DNA from: Mucilaginibacter boryungensis
GTDB lineage: Bacteria > Bacteroidota > Bacteroidia > Sphingobacteriales > Sphingobacteriaceae
DNA length: 64,000 nucleotides
Assembly: GCF_015221995.1 (NCBI RefSeq)
Contig: NZ_JADFFM010000002.1
Coordinates: forward strand, 248,001-312,000
Direction: 5' to 3'
Shown here: piece after piece, positions 1 to 7,943 of the stretch
Numbering within the stretch: the first letter of the stretch is position 1
Layout: each line of letters opens with the position of its first letter
Notes under the pieces: generated by a model
The model's database searches: none
Seen by the model: the letters and a program-made list of their open reading frames with translations, nothing else
What the model was told of the DNA's origin: nothing
Translations under genes and position numbers: made by a program

Positions 1-155
1 TAGAAAACATTGCCGCGGGCACAAAACACCTATTGTTAAAAGAGGCACACCTGTTTTTTGATAAAGGCTGGTTGTTTCAGAATGGAGGAATTTTAACGCT
101 TACCCAAAGCGGAAAACTATACGCGGACCATATAGCGGGCGAGTTGTTTTTTTAA
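1..155 (+). CDS. hemW: HemW C-terminus (partial, 5' end outside window)
   Basis: Open frame from the window edge (first full codon at 3) to TAA at 153-155, giving about 50 residues. The tail reads LTLTQSGKLYADHIAGELFF, which resembles the C-terminal end of the HemW/HemN-like radical SAM heme chaperone family: 'G.L.LT..G.L.AD.IA..LF' is the usual ending of the C-terminal domain. HemW binds heme and delivers it to respiratory enzymes. Only the tail is present, so the radical SAM CxxxCxxC motif cannot be seen and the call rests on tail similarity alone. Confidence 0.6.
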   Translation, partial: ENIAAGTKHLLLKEAHLFFDKGWLFQNGGILTLTQSGKLYADHIAGELFF

Positions 156-334
156 TGTTGTAATTGGCTATACTGCATCGGTATGGCATTTCATTATAAA
201 ACAACGTTATAACCTATTAAAAAATTTCGTGCTCCAATAGTGTAAAATTGATGTTATCTATAGCATAACTGAAGTTTTGGTTAACTAAAATTGCCTTGTA
301 CTCTTACTGCCATTATTATTTTAATTAATACCCC

Positions 335-1543
335 ATGATATCAGCCCATACATTATTATCGCCTTTCGACCTGGAATCTAAATCATTATTAACGCATTTG
401 CGCTGCCCCGAGTGTGGTAAGATATACGATGCTTCGGTTGTACAAACGGTATGCAATAATGGCGAGTGTGACTCGTCGCTTTTTGCGGAATATAACCTTG
501 ACGACGCGCTATCTAAAGACATATTGATCGGTCGCCCTGCTAATATGTGGCGTTACCGCGAATTTATGCCGGTGACAGAACCCGAAAATATTGTTACCCT
601 GGGCGAAGGGTTTACCCCTATCCTGCCTTTACAAAACCTGCAAGCTATAGCAGGCGATATTCAGGTTTACTGGAAAGATGAATCAGGCAACCCAACTGGC
701 TCGTTTAAGGCCCGCGGCATCAGCGCGGCAGTGTCAAAAGCAAAGGAATTAGGTATCGATACGATAGTTACGCCAACTGCCGGCAACGCGGGCGGTGCTT
801 TGGCAGCTTATGCCGCAAGGGCGGATATAAAAGCAGTGGTTTACATGCCAGCGCTTACCCCTAAGCTATTTAAAGATGAATGCCGTTTGTATGGGGCACA
901 ACTGATAGAGGTTGATGGCAGCATTAGCGATTGCGGTAAACTTGCCCATGCCGATGCTGTTAAAAATGGCTGGTTCGAGGTATCAACTTTAAAAGAACCT
1001 TATCGCCTTGAAGGCAAGAAAACCATGGGCTATGAAATTGCCGAGCAGTTTAACTGGCAACTGCCCGATGTCATTTTATACCCTACCGGTGGCGGCACAG
1101 GCTTGCTGGGGATATGGAAGGCTTTTGACGAAATGGAGTGCCTGGGCTGGATCGATAACCACAGGCCAAAAATGGTGGCTGTACAATCTGATAGCTGCAA
1201 TGGTATAGTAAAAGCCTTTCACACCGAATTGAATGTTTCGGAGTTTACCGATGGTGGTTTTACCATAGCAAACGGGCTGCGTGTACCAAAACCTTATGCA
1301 GACAAACTTATTTTAAAAGTTTTACGTAAAAGCCATGGTAACGCTATCAGCGTAAGCGATGCTGACATGGCCATAGCTTTAAAAGAAATAGCCTGCCATG
1401 AAGGTATGCTGATAGCACCCGAAGGCGCCGCTTTGTGGCATGCGTTTAAACAATTAAAAAGTACAGGCTGGCTGCACAATGGCCAAACCGTATTGCTGCT
1501 AAATACCGGCAGCGGTTACAAATACCTGGAGAATTTATCCTGA
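335..1543 (+). CDS. thrC: Threonine synthase
   Basis: 402 residues. PLP-dependent fold type II enzyme that converts O-phosphohomoserine to threonine in the cytoplasm. An N-terminal zinc-ribbon-like element has four cysteines (C24, C27, C40, C45), as in the archaeal/plant-like class of threonine synthases. The PLP lysine motif SGNPTGSFKARG places the Schiff-base lysine at K125, and the phosphate-binding glycine loop follows as PTGGGTGLLG. The start is the first ATG of the frame; no Shine-Dalgarno sequence is visible, which is normal for this phylum. The other genes of the threonine pathway (thrA, thrB) are not in the window. A related PLP enzyme such as cysteate synthase cannot be fully excluded, but length and motifs fit threonine synthase. 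Confidence 0.85.
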   Translation: MISAHTLLSPFDLESKSLLTHLRCPECGKIYDASVVQTVCNNGECDSSLFAEYNLDDALSKDILIGRPANMWRYREFMPVTEPENIVTLGEGFTPILPLQNLQAIAGDIQVYWKDESGNPTGSFKARGISAAVSKAKELGIDTIVTPTAGNAGGALAAYAARADIKAVVYMPALTPKLFKDECRLYGAQLIEVDGSISDCGKLAHADAVKNGWFEVSTLKEPYRLEGKKTMGYEIAEQFNWQLPDVILYPTGGGTGLLGIWKAFDEMECLGWIDNHRPKMVAVQSDSCNGIVKAFHTELNVSEFTDGGFTIANGLRVPKPYADKLILKVLRKSHGNAISVSDADMAIALKEIACHEGMLIAPEGAALWHAFKQLKSTGWLHNGQTVLLLNTGSGYKYLENLS

Positions 1544-1580
1544 ATACCCCATACTTAGTTAAATAGACACGTTATGTGAG

Positions 1581-1614
1581 CACCCGCCAAATTATTTGGC
1601 GGGTGTTTTTTTTT
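1581..1614 (+). terminator. Intrinsic terminator after thrC
   Basis: Perfect GC-rich stem CACCCGCCAAA / TTTGGCGGGTG (1581-1605), immediately followed by a run of nine or more T. It lies 38 nt after the thrC stop codon. Confidence 0.9.
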
Positions 1615-1808
1615 GCCGCACTCGTTACACTTAGTTATTAGTTTATCCCTGTTGTTTTTATCCAAAAAACAAGGCTACTCCATTTAGCTATACGAATTAT
1701 TAATACCTAATAATTTAAAAATCAATTATTTAATTAAAGTTCGATATTTTATAAAATCCGCCTAAATCAAATTCTCGTTAATGGCTACAAATAGAAAAAC
1801 ATACACTA

Positions 1809-2357
1809 ATGAAAAAATTATTTATCACAACAATTGCTTTAGTAGCTATCGCGATTGCTCCTAAAACTTATGCGCAAACTAAAATGGTTGGAGGCGCTGC
1901 CATGTATCCCACAAAGGATATTATTGATAATGCAGTTAACTCGAAAGATCACACCACATTGGTGGCTGCAGTTAAAGCAGCCGGACTTGTTGAAACCCTT
2001 AAAGGGGCTGGGCCATTCACTGTTTTTGCGCCAACTAACGAAGCTTTTAATAAGCTGCCAAAAGAAACCGTACCGACCCTGCTGAAACCTGAAAACAAAA
2101 GCACATTGACCAAAATTTTAACTTACCATGTAATTGCCGGTCGCTTAAGTGCCGAAGATTTGATGGCTAAAGTTAAAGCAGGTATGGGCAAAACCGAATT
2201 AACTACCGTTCAGGGCGGTAAATTATGGGTAATGCAACAAGGCAAAAAACTTTACCTGGTTGACGAAAAAGGCGGCAAATCGTGGATCACTATTGCCGAT
2301 GTATTCCAAAAGAACGGGGTGATACATGTGGTTAACACCGTATTAATGCCTAAATAA
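1809..2357 (+). CDS. Secreted fasciclin (FAS1) domain protein
   Basis: 182 residues. The N-terminus is a signal peptide (about residues 1-22, ending ...PKTYAQ) without a lipobox, so the protein is exported to the periplasm or beyond. One FAS1 domain fills the rest (about 33-181): the H1 block GPFTVFAPTNEAFNKLP, the central YH motif (TYHVIAGR) and the H2 block GVIHVVNTVLMP are all present. FAS1 domains act in adhesion or protein-protein contact; in Bacteroidota single-domain forms are common and their ligands are unknown. Monocistronic, with a bidirectional terminator behind it. Confidence 0.85.
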   Translation: MKKLFITTIALVAIAIAPKTYAQTKMVGGAAMYPTKDIIDNAVNSKDHTTLVAAVKAAGLVETLKGAGPFTVFAPTNEAFNKLPKETVPTLLKPENKSTLTKILTYHVIAGRLSAEDLMAKVKAGMGKTELTTVQGGKLWVMQQGKKLYLVDEKGGKSWITIADVFQKNGVIHVVNTVLMPK

Positions 2358-2420
2358 TTTGCAGGTAGTCGCGATATAAAGTGGCAACGATTGGTGATTG
2401 GTATGCTGTATGCCATCAGT

Positions 2421-2455
2421 CAAAAGTCCCGGTGTGTAGTGCGCCGGGACTTTTG
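2421..2455. terminator. Bidirectional hairpin terminator after the FAS1 gene
   Basis: Perfect 12-bp stem CAAAAGTCCCGG (2421-2432) / CCGGGACTTTTG (2444-2455), with A and T tracts inside the arms so that it can act in both directions. Confidence 0.8.
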
Positions 2456-2488
2456 TTTGTCAGGCAGGCATCAAAAACTATATTACAT

Positions 2489-2518
2489 TTTGCTGGCCGG
2501 CAATATCAAATATTTTTG
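2489..2518 (+). promoter_or_regulatory. Bacteroidota-type promoter (TTTG-N18-TATTTTTG)
   Basis: TTTG at 2489-2492 and TATTTTTG at 2511-2518, separated by 18 nt. This matches the phylum consensus TTTG / TAnnTTTG. It lies 21 nt upstream of the ATG of the cupin gene. Confidence 0.6.
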
Positions 2519-2539
2519 TAGCGTTAAATTAACATTACT

Positions 2540-3415
2540 ATGGCATTAAAGCTGACATCAATTGATAGGGTTGACCATATCACTAAAGATGATTTTGTTA
2601 AAAATTATCTGGAGCCACGTAAACCGCTGGTTATACGGAAAGCAACTGAAAGCTGGCCCGCCCTGCAAAAATGGACCTTCGATTATTTAAAAGAAGTTGT
2701 AGGCGATAAAACTGTACCGCTGTATGATAGCTCTAAAGCCGATCCATCAAAACCTATCAACGCGGCGGCATCTGAAATGAAGTTTGCCGATTATATTGAC
2801 TTGATACAGTCGCAACCTACCGATCTGCGTATCTTTTTGTTCGATCCCATAAAACAAGCGCCGGGTTTGCTGGACGATTATCGTTCACCTACCGATTTAA
2901 TGGGAGGTTTCCTGGATAAATACCCCAATATGTTTTTCGGCGGCGCAGGTTCAGTCACGTTTTTACATTATGATATTGATTTGGCGCATATCTTCCATAC
3001 CCACTTCAACGGGCGCAAACACGTAATACTTTTTGATAACAAATGGAGCGAACGACTATATAAGATCCCGTACGCTACTTACGCGCTGGAGGATTATGAT
3101 ATTGAACAGCCGGATTTTGAAAAATTCCCCGCCTTGAATGGCGTAGAAGGGCAAGAAATTATTTTGGAACACGGCGACACCTTGTTTATGCCTACAGGCT
3201 ACTGGCATTGGATGAAATATCTGGATGGCTCGTTCTCTATTTCGCTGCGCGCCTGGGACAAATCATGGGGCATTAAAGCTAAAAGCCTTTATAATCTAAC
3301 CATCCAACGTAAATTTGACGATTTTATGAAAAAGAACTTCCGGGCGAAATATATGAACTGGAAAGAAGAGCTGGCTGTGAAACGGGCGGAGAAAAGTTTG
3401 AAGTCGAAAGTCTGA
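2540..3415 (+). CDS. Cupin-like (JmjC/Cupin_8) Fe(II)/2-oxoglutarate oxygenase family protein
   Basis: 291 residues, no signal peptide. The opening region (PRKPLVIRKATESWPALQKW) is typical of the Cupin_8/JmjC-like family related to factor-inhibiting HIF. Predicted iron ligands are H143 and D145 in FLHYDID and H223 in PTGYWHWM, so the HxD...H triad is intact. Members hydroxylate protein or tRNA side chains; the substrate here cannot be read from sequence. The last codons (KSLKSKV) fall inside a short direct-repeat array (see repeat 3395-3426), so the tail looks like repeat-derived sequence rather than conserved protein. A good promoter precedes the gene. Confidence 0.8.
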   Translation: MALKLTSIDRVDHITKDDFVKNYLEPRKPLVIRKATESWPALQKWTFDYLKEVVGDKTVPLYDSSKADPSKPINAAASEMKFADYIDLIQSQPTDLRIFLFDPIKQAPGLLDDYRSPTDLMGGFLDKYPNMFFGGAGSVTFLHYDIDLAHIFHTHFNGRKHVILFDNKWSERLYKIPYATYALEDYDIEQPDFEKFPALNGVEGQEIILEHGDTLFMPTGYWHWMKYLDGSFSISLRAWDKSWGIKAKSLYNLTIQRKFDDFMKKNFRAKYMNWKEELAVKRAEKSLKSKV

Positions 3416-3426
3416 AGTCTGAAGTT
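3395..3426 (+). repeat. Short direct-repeat array (GAAGTCT-type words)
   Basis: Imperfect tandem of GAAGTC(T) words: TTTGAAGTCGAAAGTC, then TGAAGTCTGAAGTTT. The array overlaps the 3' end and stop codon (TGA 3413-3415) of the cupin gene. Confidence 0.7.
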
Positions 3427-3433
3427 TCCTTTT

Positions 3434-3540
3434 GTCATTTCGAACGAGGAACGAGGAGAAATCTTCTGCATAATGCTTATTTACGTGTATAAGATTTCTC
3501 CTCGCCCCTTACACAACCGCTTCAGCTCGTTCGAAATGAC
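3434..3540. repeat. Large imperfect palindrome in a convergent gap
   Basis: Outer 15-bp arms GTCATTTCGAACGAG (3434-3448) and CTCGTTCGAAATGAC (3526-3540). Inner 14-bp arms CGAGGAGAAATCTT (3452-3465) and AAGATTTCTCCTCG (3491-3504). A 25-nt loop lies between the inner arms. Situated between the converging genes that end at 3415 and 3578. The sequence style matches dispersed hairpin repeats seen in Sphingobacteriaceae genomes, though only one copy is in this window. Confidence 0.8.
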
Positions 3541-3577
3541 ATTTTGGTGATCTCTGAGGTATTTTAACCCTCTGAAC

Positions 3578-3994
3578 CTATTCATCATAATATCCCTCGC
3601 GGTATACCAGTACCGATTCAGGCATATCGTCTTTACTATCTTCATAAGGCGCATGCACGGTGATACCGAATGTGGGGGAATCGAAACCGCTATCATCCGC
3701 TATTAATTCCATATCAAACACCGTAAACAGTTCAATTAGTTTGGTGTAGGTTTCGGCTAACATATCTATGTCCCTGAATTCCGGTTCGGGTGAGAAAAAT
3801 TCGAAAGCATTTACCCGATCATTAGCGTCAAAATAGATCAGCATATCGCGTTGCGGATAAAAGTCATAATACTCCTTTATCCCTTCAAAATCATCAGCAC
3901 CGCTTTGATAATCCTGGTTAATTTTATCGCGCAGCATTTGCCTTGTATCGGTAAAATTTAAATCGCCAACGGATTGAAAGGGAACTATCTTCAT
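3578..3994 (-). CDS. Small acidic protein of unknown function
   Basis: 138 residues from ATG 3994 (MKIVPFQSVGDLNF). The open frame extends nine codons further (MKAFTYFCC...), but ATG 3994 directly follows a TACTTTTG box and begins the plausible folded sequence. The protein is acidic, soluble and lacks a signal peptide. It contains an alpha/beta-looking middle (DMLIYFDANDRVNAFEFFSP) and a tail rich in D and E. I do not recognise a family; the look is of a small intracellular protein such as SMI1/immunity-like or DUF-type folds, but there is no motif to support that. It stands alone, converging with the cupin gene across a palindrome. Confidence 0.7.
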   Translation of the reverse strand: MKIVPFQSVGDLNFTDTRQMLRDKINQDYQSGADDFEGIKEYYDFYPQRDMLIYFDANDRVNAFEFFSPEPEFRDIDMLAETYTKLIELFTVFDMELIADDSGFDSPTFGITVHAPYEDSKDDMPESVLVYREGYYDE

Positions 3995-3998
3995 GCAG

Positions 3999-4006
3999 CA
4001 AAAGTA
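3999..4006 (-). promoter_or_regulatory. TAnnTTTG box 4 nt before the start codon
   Basis: TACTTTTG on the minus strand, followed by four bases and then ATG 3994. A matching TTTG (-33) element is not seen at the expected distance. Confidence 0.4.
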
Positions 4007-4198
4007 GGTAAAAGCTTTCATTTTTATGGTTTACACATTTTCGTCTAAAAAAATCTTAATTATCTTAATAACAGCTAATTAAATAACAAAAACGCCCAAA
4101 TTTTGTAAACCATGTAAACCATGATTTTATACTCACCCCGGCAACCGTACAAAGTATAACATTAATTTAACCAAAAACATTTAGCTTTACTTCATCAT

Positions 4199-5068
4199 AT
4201 GGAAAAACAGGTTTTATGCTTTGGCGAGGTCTTGTGGGATGCGTTCGGTTACGAGAAAACGGCGGGCGGCGCACCAATGAATGTGGCTAACCACCTAATA
4301 CAACAAGGCGTAAAAGCCCAGTTTGCCAGCCGTGTAGGTAACGATAGGTCGGGCAGGGAGTTGATATTGAATTTGCAGGACAGGCGGTTGTATTTTGACG
4401 AGCTGATACAGGTTGACGAGAAATTACCCACTTGCGAGGTTACTGTTGAATTAGATGCTAATAAACAAGCCAGCTACATTATCCCCAAACCGGTATCGTG
4501 GGACAATATCCAGGTTGACGACGCCTTTATAAACGCAGCTAACAATACCGATGTTATTGTATTCGGCAGTTTGGCCAACCGCGGCGATGTAACACGTAAT
4601 ACACTACGAACCCTGCTTGAAGAAAGCAATGCCACCAAAATATTTGATGTAAACCTGCGCGACCCGCATTATGAACTGGCCACTATTGAATTACTGGCGG
4701 CTACAGCAGACGTAATAAAAATGAACGAAGCAGAGGCATCGTTATTAATTGGGGGCGGCAGGGGCAAAAAGCTACAGCAAAAAATTATTGAGTTCCAAAA
4801 AACGTATCATAATCATACCATTATTATTACACGTGGCCCCGAAGGGGCTATGGTTTGGCACGATGAGCAGTTTTATGAACATCCGGGTGTTAAAGTTGAA
4901 ACAGTGGATACTGTGGGCGCCGGCGACTCATTCCTGGCTACATTTATTGCAGGTATGTTGGCAGGGCAACCTATTCCGCAAATATTAGCTAAGGCCTGCC
5001 ATATCAGCGCTTATGTAACTACCCAGCGCGGAGCAAACCCGGTTTACCCCAAAGGGCTATTGGACTAA
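4199..5068 (+). CDS. PfkB-family carbohydrate kinase (probable fructokinase)
   Basis: 289 residues. The ribokinase/PfkB fold is shown by the N-terminal substrate-binding block (CFGEVLWDAFG, then TAGGAPMNVANHL) and the C-terminal PfkB signature VDTVGAGDSFLATF, with the catalytic Asp in GAGD. FGEVLWD and GGAPMNVA are typical of fructokinases rather than ribokinase or adenosine kinase. It would phosphorylate a free hexose in the cytoplasm using ATP. No sugar transporter or hydrolase gene is adjacent, so the substrate remains inferred. The stop codon is followed by a repeat-rich gap. Confidence 0.82.
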   Translation: MEKQVLCFGEVLWDAFGYEKTAGGAPMNVANHLIQQGVKAQFASRVGNDRSGRELILNLQDRRLYFDELIQVDEKLPTCEVTVELDANKQASYIIPKPVSWDNIQVDDAFINAANNTDVIVFGSLANRGDVTRNTLRTLLEESNATKIFDVNLRDPHYELATIELLAATADVIKMNEAEASLLIGGGRGKKLQQKIIEFQKTYHNHTIIITRGPEGAMVWHDEQFYEHPGVKVETVDTVGAGDSFLATFIAGMLAGQPIPQILAKACHISAYVTTQRGANPVYPKGLLD

Positions 5069-5130
5069 AAGCGAAAAGATTGAAGCTGAAAGCTTCTTAA
5101 TTGTCTTTGGCTTTACGCTTTTGGCTTTAA
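5066..5130. repeat. Low-complexity AAAGC/GCTTT repeat region
   Basis: Starts at the fructokinase stop codon. It contains a small hairpin GAAGCT-GAA-AGCTTC (5082-5096) and complementary words (AAAAGCG... ...CGCTTTT), giving a mixed direct/inverted array. It may serve as a weak terminator, but no clear T-tract follows. Confidence 0.5.
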
Positions 5131-5233
5131 GCCTTCGGCTGATTGTCATATCTGCCTAACAATTCAACTTTTACCCTTTAGGCAGCAAACTTTTCAATAA
5201 AAATATCCGTTCCTTTATACAAGAAAGGCTTAC

Positions 5234-6331
5234 ATGCGCGGTTACGAATTTTCGAAGTTTATACCCCGCCAAATTCAAAAAGGCGGTTTTGACGAATTAT
5301 TAAAGCTATTTTTAGAATTGCTGAACTATACGGCCGGCGATGCAGGCGAAGCGTTGGCCTGGATGAACGAGCTGGACAAGCAATACAACCTCACCAATGA
5401 CGATTATGGCATGGGTGATTTTATTGACGAGTTGAAGCAAAAAGGTTATCTGAACGAGGACAATCAAAATGGCAACTTCAGCATTACGGCCAAAACCGAG
5501 CAAAGCATCCGCCAGTCGGCACTTGAAGAAATATTTGGCAAGTTAAAAAAATCAGGGCGTGGCAATCACCGTTCGCCGCAGTCGGGTCAGGGTGATGAGA
5601 AAAATGCCGAACGCCGCGAATTTGAGTTTGGTGATAGCTTAGATCAGATAGATATGACGCAGTCTATCCATAACGCGCAGGTTAATCATGGCATCGGCGA
5701 TTTTATGATGACCGAGAAGGACCTGGAAGTAGAGGAAATGGACTTCAAGACCCTCACCTCTACCGTGTTGATGATAGACATATCGCACTCTATGATCTTA
5801 TACGGCGAAGACCGTATTACCCCTGCTAAAAAAGTAGCGATGGCGCTGGCGGAACTTATCCGCACCAAATATCCTAAGGATACTTTAGATATTGTAGTGT
5901 TTGGTAACGATGCCTGGCCGATAACTTTACAGGATTTACCATACCTGCAAGTTGGCCCTTACCACACCAATACCTACGCGGGGCTTGAATTAGCTACCGA
6001 CTTGCTGCGCCGCCGTAAAACGCATAACAAGCAAATATTTATGATCACCGATGGTAAGCCAACCTGCTTAAAGGAGGGCACCAAATATTATAAAAACAGC
6101 ATTGGGCTCGACCGCAAGGTGGTGAATAAAACACTGAACATGGCGGCACAATGTAAACGCCTGAAAATACCCATCACCACGTTTATGATAGCTAAAGATC
6201 CCTACCTGCAACAGTTTGTCCGCAAGTTTACCGAAACCAACGGCGGCAAAGCGTTCTACAGCTCGCTAAACGGGTTGGGCGAATATATTTTTGAAGACTA
6301 TATCAGGAACCGTAGAAAGACGGTTAGGTAA
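5234..6331 (+). CDS. VWA-domain protein (partner of the downstream MoxR/ChlI-like ATPase)
   Basis: 365 residues, no signal peptide. An N-terminal helical region (1-150) includes a charged linker (KSGRGNHRSPQSGQGDEKNA). A von Willebrand A domain follows from about 177 on, with the MIDAS motif DISHS (DxSxS) in VLMIDISHSMILYG and a later metal-site motif MITDGKPT. In many bacteria such VWA proteins work with AAA+ ATPases of the MoxR or Mg-chelatase I type to insert metals or remodel protein complexes. The next gene encodes exactly such an ATPase, so the two probably form one chaperone unit. An AAAGG sequence lies just before the ATG. The stop codon runs into an ATGTGC repeat. Confidence 0.82.
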   Translation: MRGYEFSKFIPRQIQKGGFDELLKLFLELLNYTAGDAGEALAWMNELDKQYNLTNDDYGMGDFIDELKQKGYLNEDNQNGNFSITAKTEQSIRQSALEEIFGKLKKSGRGNHRSPQSGQGDEKNAERREFEFGDSLDQIDMTQSIHNAQVNHGIGDFMMTEKDLEVEEMDFKTLTSTVLMIDISHSMILYGEDRITPAKKVAMALAELIRTKYPKDTLDIVVFGNDAWPITLQDLPYLQVGPYHTNTYAGLELATDLLRRRKTHNKQIFMITDGKPTCLKEGTKYYKNSIGLDRKVVNKTLNMAAQCKRLKIPITTFMIAKDPYLQQFVRKFTETNGGKAFYSSLNGLGEYIFEDYIRNRRKTVR

Positions 6332-6365
6332 ATGTGCAGATGCGGATATACGCAAATGTGCAAAT
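6330..6365 (+). repeat. Short repeat array (AAATGTGCA words)
   Basis: AAATGTGCA occurs at 6330-6338 and again at 6354-6362, with a diverged copy between. It fills most of the gap between the VWA and ATPase genes. Related words occur at 60236-60263. Confidence 0.6.
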
Positions 6366-6419
6366 GAAAAAATACGACATCGATGGAATCGAAACCAATC
6401 GGTGAAATCAACGAATGAC

Positions 6420-7928
6420 ATGAGTAAATTACTAACGATAAAAACATTAGGCGAATTAAAGAAAACCGGCTATCGCAGCCGCTCGGTTAAAGATGAGTTA
6501 CGCGAGAACCTGATTGCACAGTTACAAAAACACGAAGGTGGCTTTGAAGGCATTGTGGGTTATGAGGATACAGTTATCCCCGATCTGCAAACTGCTATCC
6601 TGTCGCGCCATAATATTTTGTTACTGGGCCTACGCGGCCAGGCTAAAACGCGTATAGCCCGCTTGCTGGTTAACCTGCTTGATGAGTATGTACCTTATAT
6701 TGAAGGGTCGGAACTGTACGATGATCCGTTGGCGCCTATTTCGTGGTATGGCCATAATCAAATAGAGATACATGGCGATAACACGCCTATTGCCTGGATG
6801 CACCGCAATGAACGTTATACCGAAAAACTGGCCACACCGGATGTTACCGTTGCCGACCTGATTGGCGACGTTGACCCGATAAAAGCGGCTACCTTAAAAC
6901 TGACCTACTCAGACGAGCGGGTACTGCACTTTGGCCTGATACCACGTGCACACCGCGGCATATTTGTGATCAACGAATTACCCGATCTGCAGGCGCGTAT
7001 ACAGGTATCGCTGTTCAATATCTTACAGGAAAAAGATATCCAGATACGCGGTTTTAAATTGCGTTTGCCATTAGATATCCAATTTGTATTTACGGCCAAC
7101 CCCGAAGATTACACCAATCGTGGTTCTATTGTAACTCCGTTGAAAGACCGTATAGAAAGCCAGATATTAACCCATTATCCGCGTTCGGTTGAAATCTCGC
7201 GCAAGATAACCCAGCAGGAGGCATCATTAACTTCCCAACAACGCGAAACTGTTGAAGCGGATGGACTGGTAAAAGACCTGGTAGAACAGATAGCTTTTGA
7301 AGCCCGCAACTCGGAATACATCGATAAAAAATCAGGTGTATCTGCCCGTTTAACTATATCTGCTTACGAGAACCTGATCAGTAATGCTGAGCGCAGAATG
7401 ATCATCAATGGGGAGAAGAGCACGTTTGTGCGCATTTCCGATTTCCTGGGCGTTATTCCGGCCATTACGGGCAAAATAGAACTGGTTTACGAGGGCGAAC
7501 TGGAAGGCCCCGCCAAAGTAGCGAACATATTGGTAGGCAAAGCTATAAAGAGCCTCATGCTCCAATATTTTCCTGATCCTGAGAAAGCTAAAAAATCAAA
7601 AAAAGGAAATCCTTATGCCGCTGTGATTGCCTGGTTTAGCGATGCCAATAACTTATCGCTTATTGATGGGTTACCTTTCCAGGAATATAAGAAAGCGCTG
7701 AACTCGGTAACCGGGTTAAAAGATCTGGTGAAAGCTTTCCATCCGCAACTGAGCGAAAACCAGCAGTTGTTATTAATGGAGTTTATCCTGCACGGGTTAT
7801 CCGAATTTTCGCAGTTGAATAAAGGCTTCCTGGATAATGGCTTCGCCTTCTCGGATATGTTTGACAGTTTGTTTAATTTGCAGCCCGATGACGACGATGA
7901 GTTAGATCTGGATAATGACCGCTATTAA
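6420..7928 (+). CDS. AAA+ ATPase, MoxR / magnesium-chelatase subunit I-like
   Basis: 502 residues from ATG 6420 (MSKLLTIKTLGELKK). The frame is open back to 6291, but that extension overlaps the VWA gene and translates repeat DNA, so it is rejected. Walker A is LLGLRGQAKTR (GxxGxxKT type) and Walker B is GIFVINELPDL. FVFTANPEDYTNRG carries the sensor-1 Asn region, and LKDRIESQI is typical of ChlI/MoxR proteins. The C-terminal half is helical and ends in a very acidic tail (DDDDELDLDNDRY). Predicted cytoplasmic, acting with the VWA protein upstream; the client is unknown. There are no magnesium chelatase H or bacteriochlorophyll genes nearby, so a chlorophyll role is unlikely. Confidence 0.82.
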   Translation: MSKLLTIKTLGELKKTGYRSRSVKDELRENLIAQLQKHEGGFEGIVGYEDTVIPDLQTAILSRHNILLLGLRGQAKTRIARLLVNLLDEYVPYIEGSELYDDPLAPISWYGHNQIEIHGDNTPIAWMHRNERYTEKLATPDVTVADLIGDVDPIKAATLKLTYSDERVLHFGLIPRAHRGIFVINELPDLQARIQVSLFNILQEKDIQIRGFKLRLPLDIQFVFTANPEDYTNRGSIVTPLKDRIESQILTHYPRSVEISRKITQQEASLTSQQRETVEADGLVKDLVEQIAFEARNSEYIDKKSGVSARLTISAYENLISNAERRMIINGEKSTFVRISDFLGVIPAITGKIELVYEGELEGPAKVANILVGKAIKSLMLQYFPDPEKAKKSKKGNPYAAVIAWFSDANNLSLIDGLPFQEYKKALNSVTGLKDLVKAFHPQLSENQQLLLMEFILHGLSEFSQLNKGFLDNGFAFSDMFDSLFNLQPDDDDELDLDNDRY

Positions 7929-7943
7929 ACAACAGATACTCCT

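Noticed and set aside
6291..6419. N-terminal extension of the MoxR-like ATPase reading frame
   Set aside because: It overlaps the VWA gene and translates an ATGTGC repeat; ATG 6420 begins the family-like sequence.
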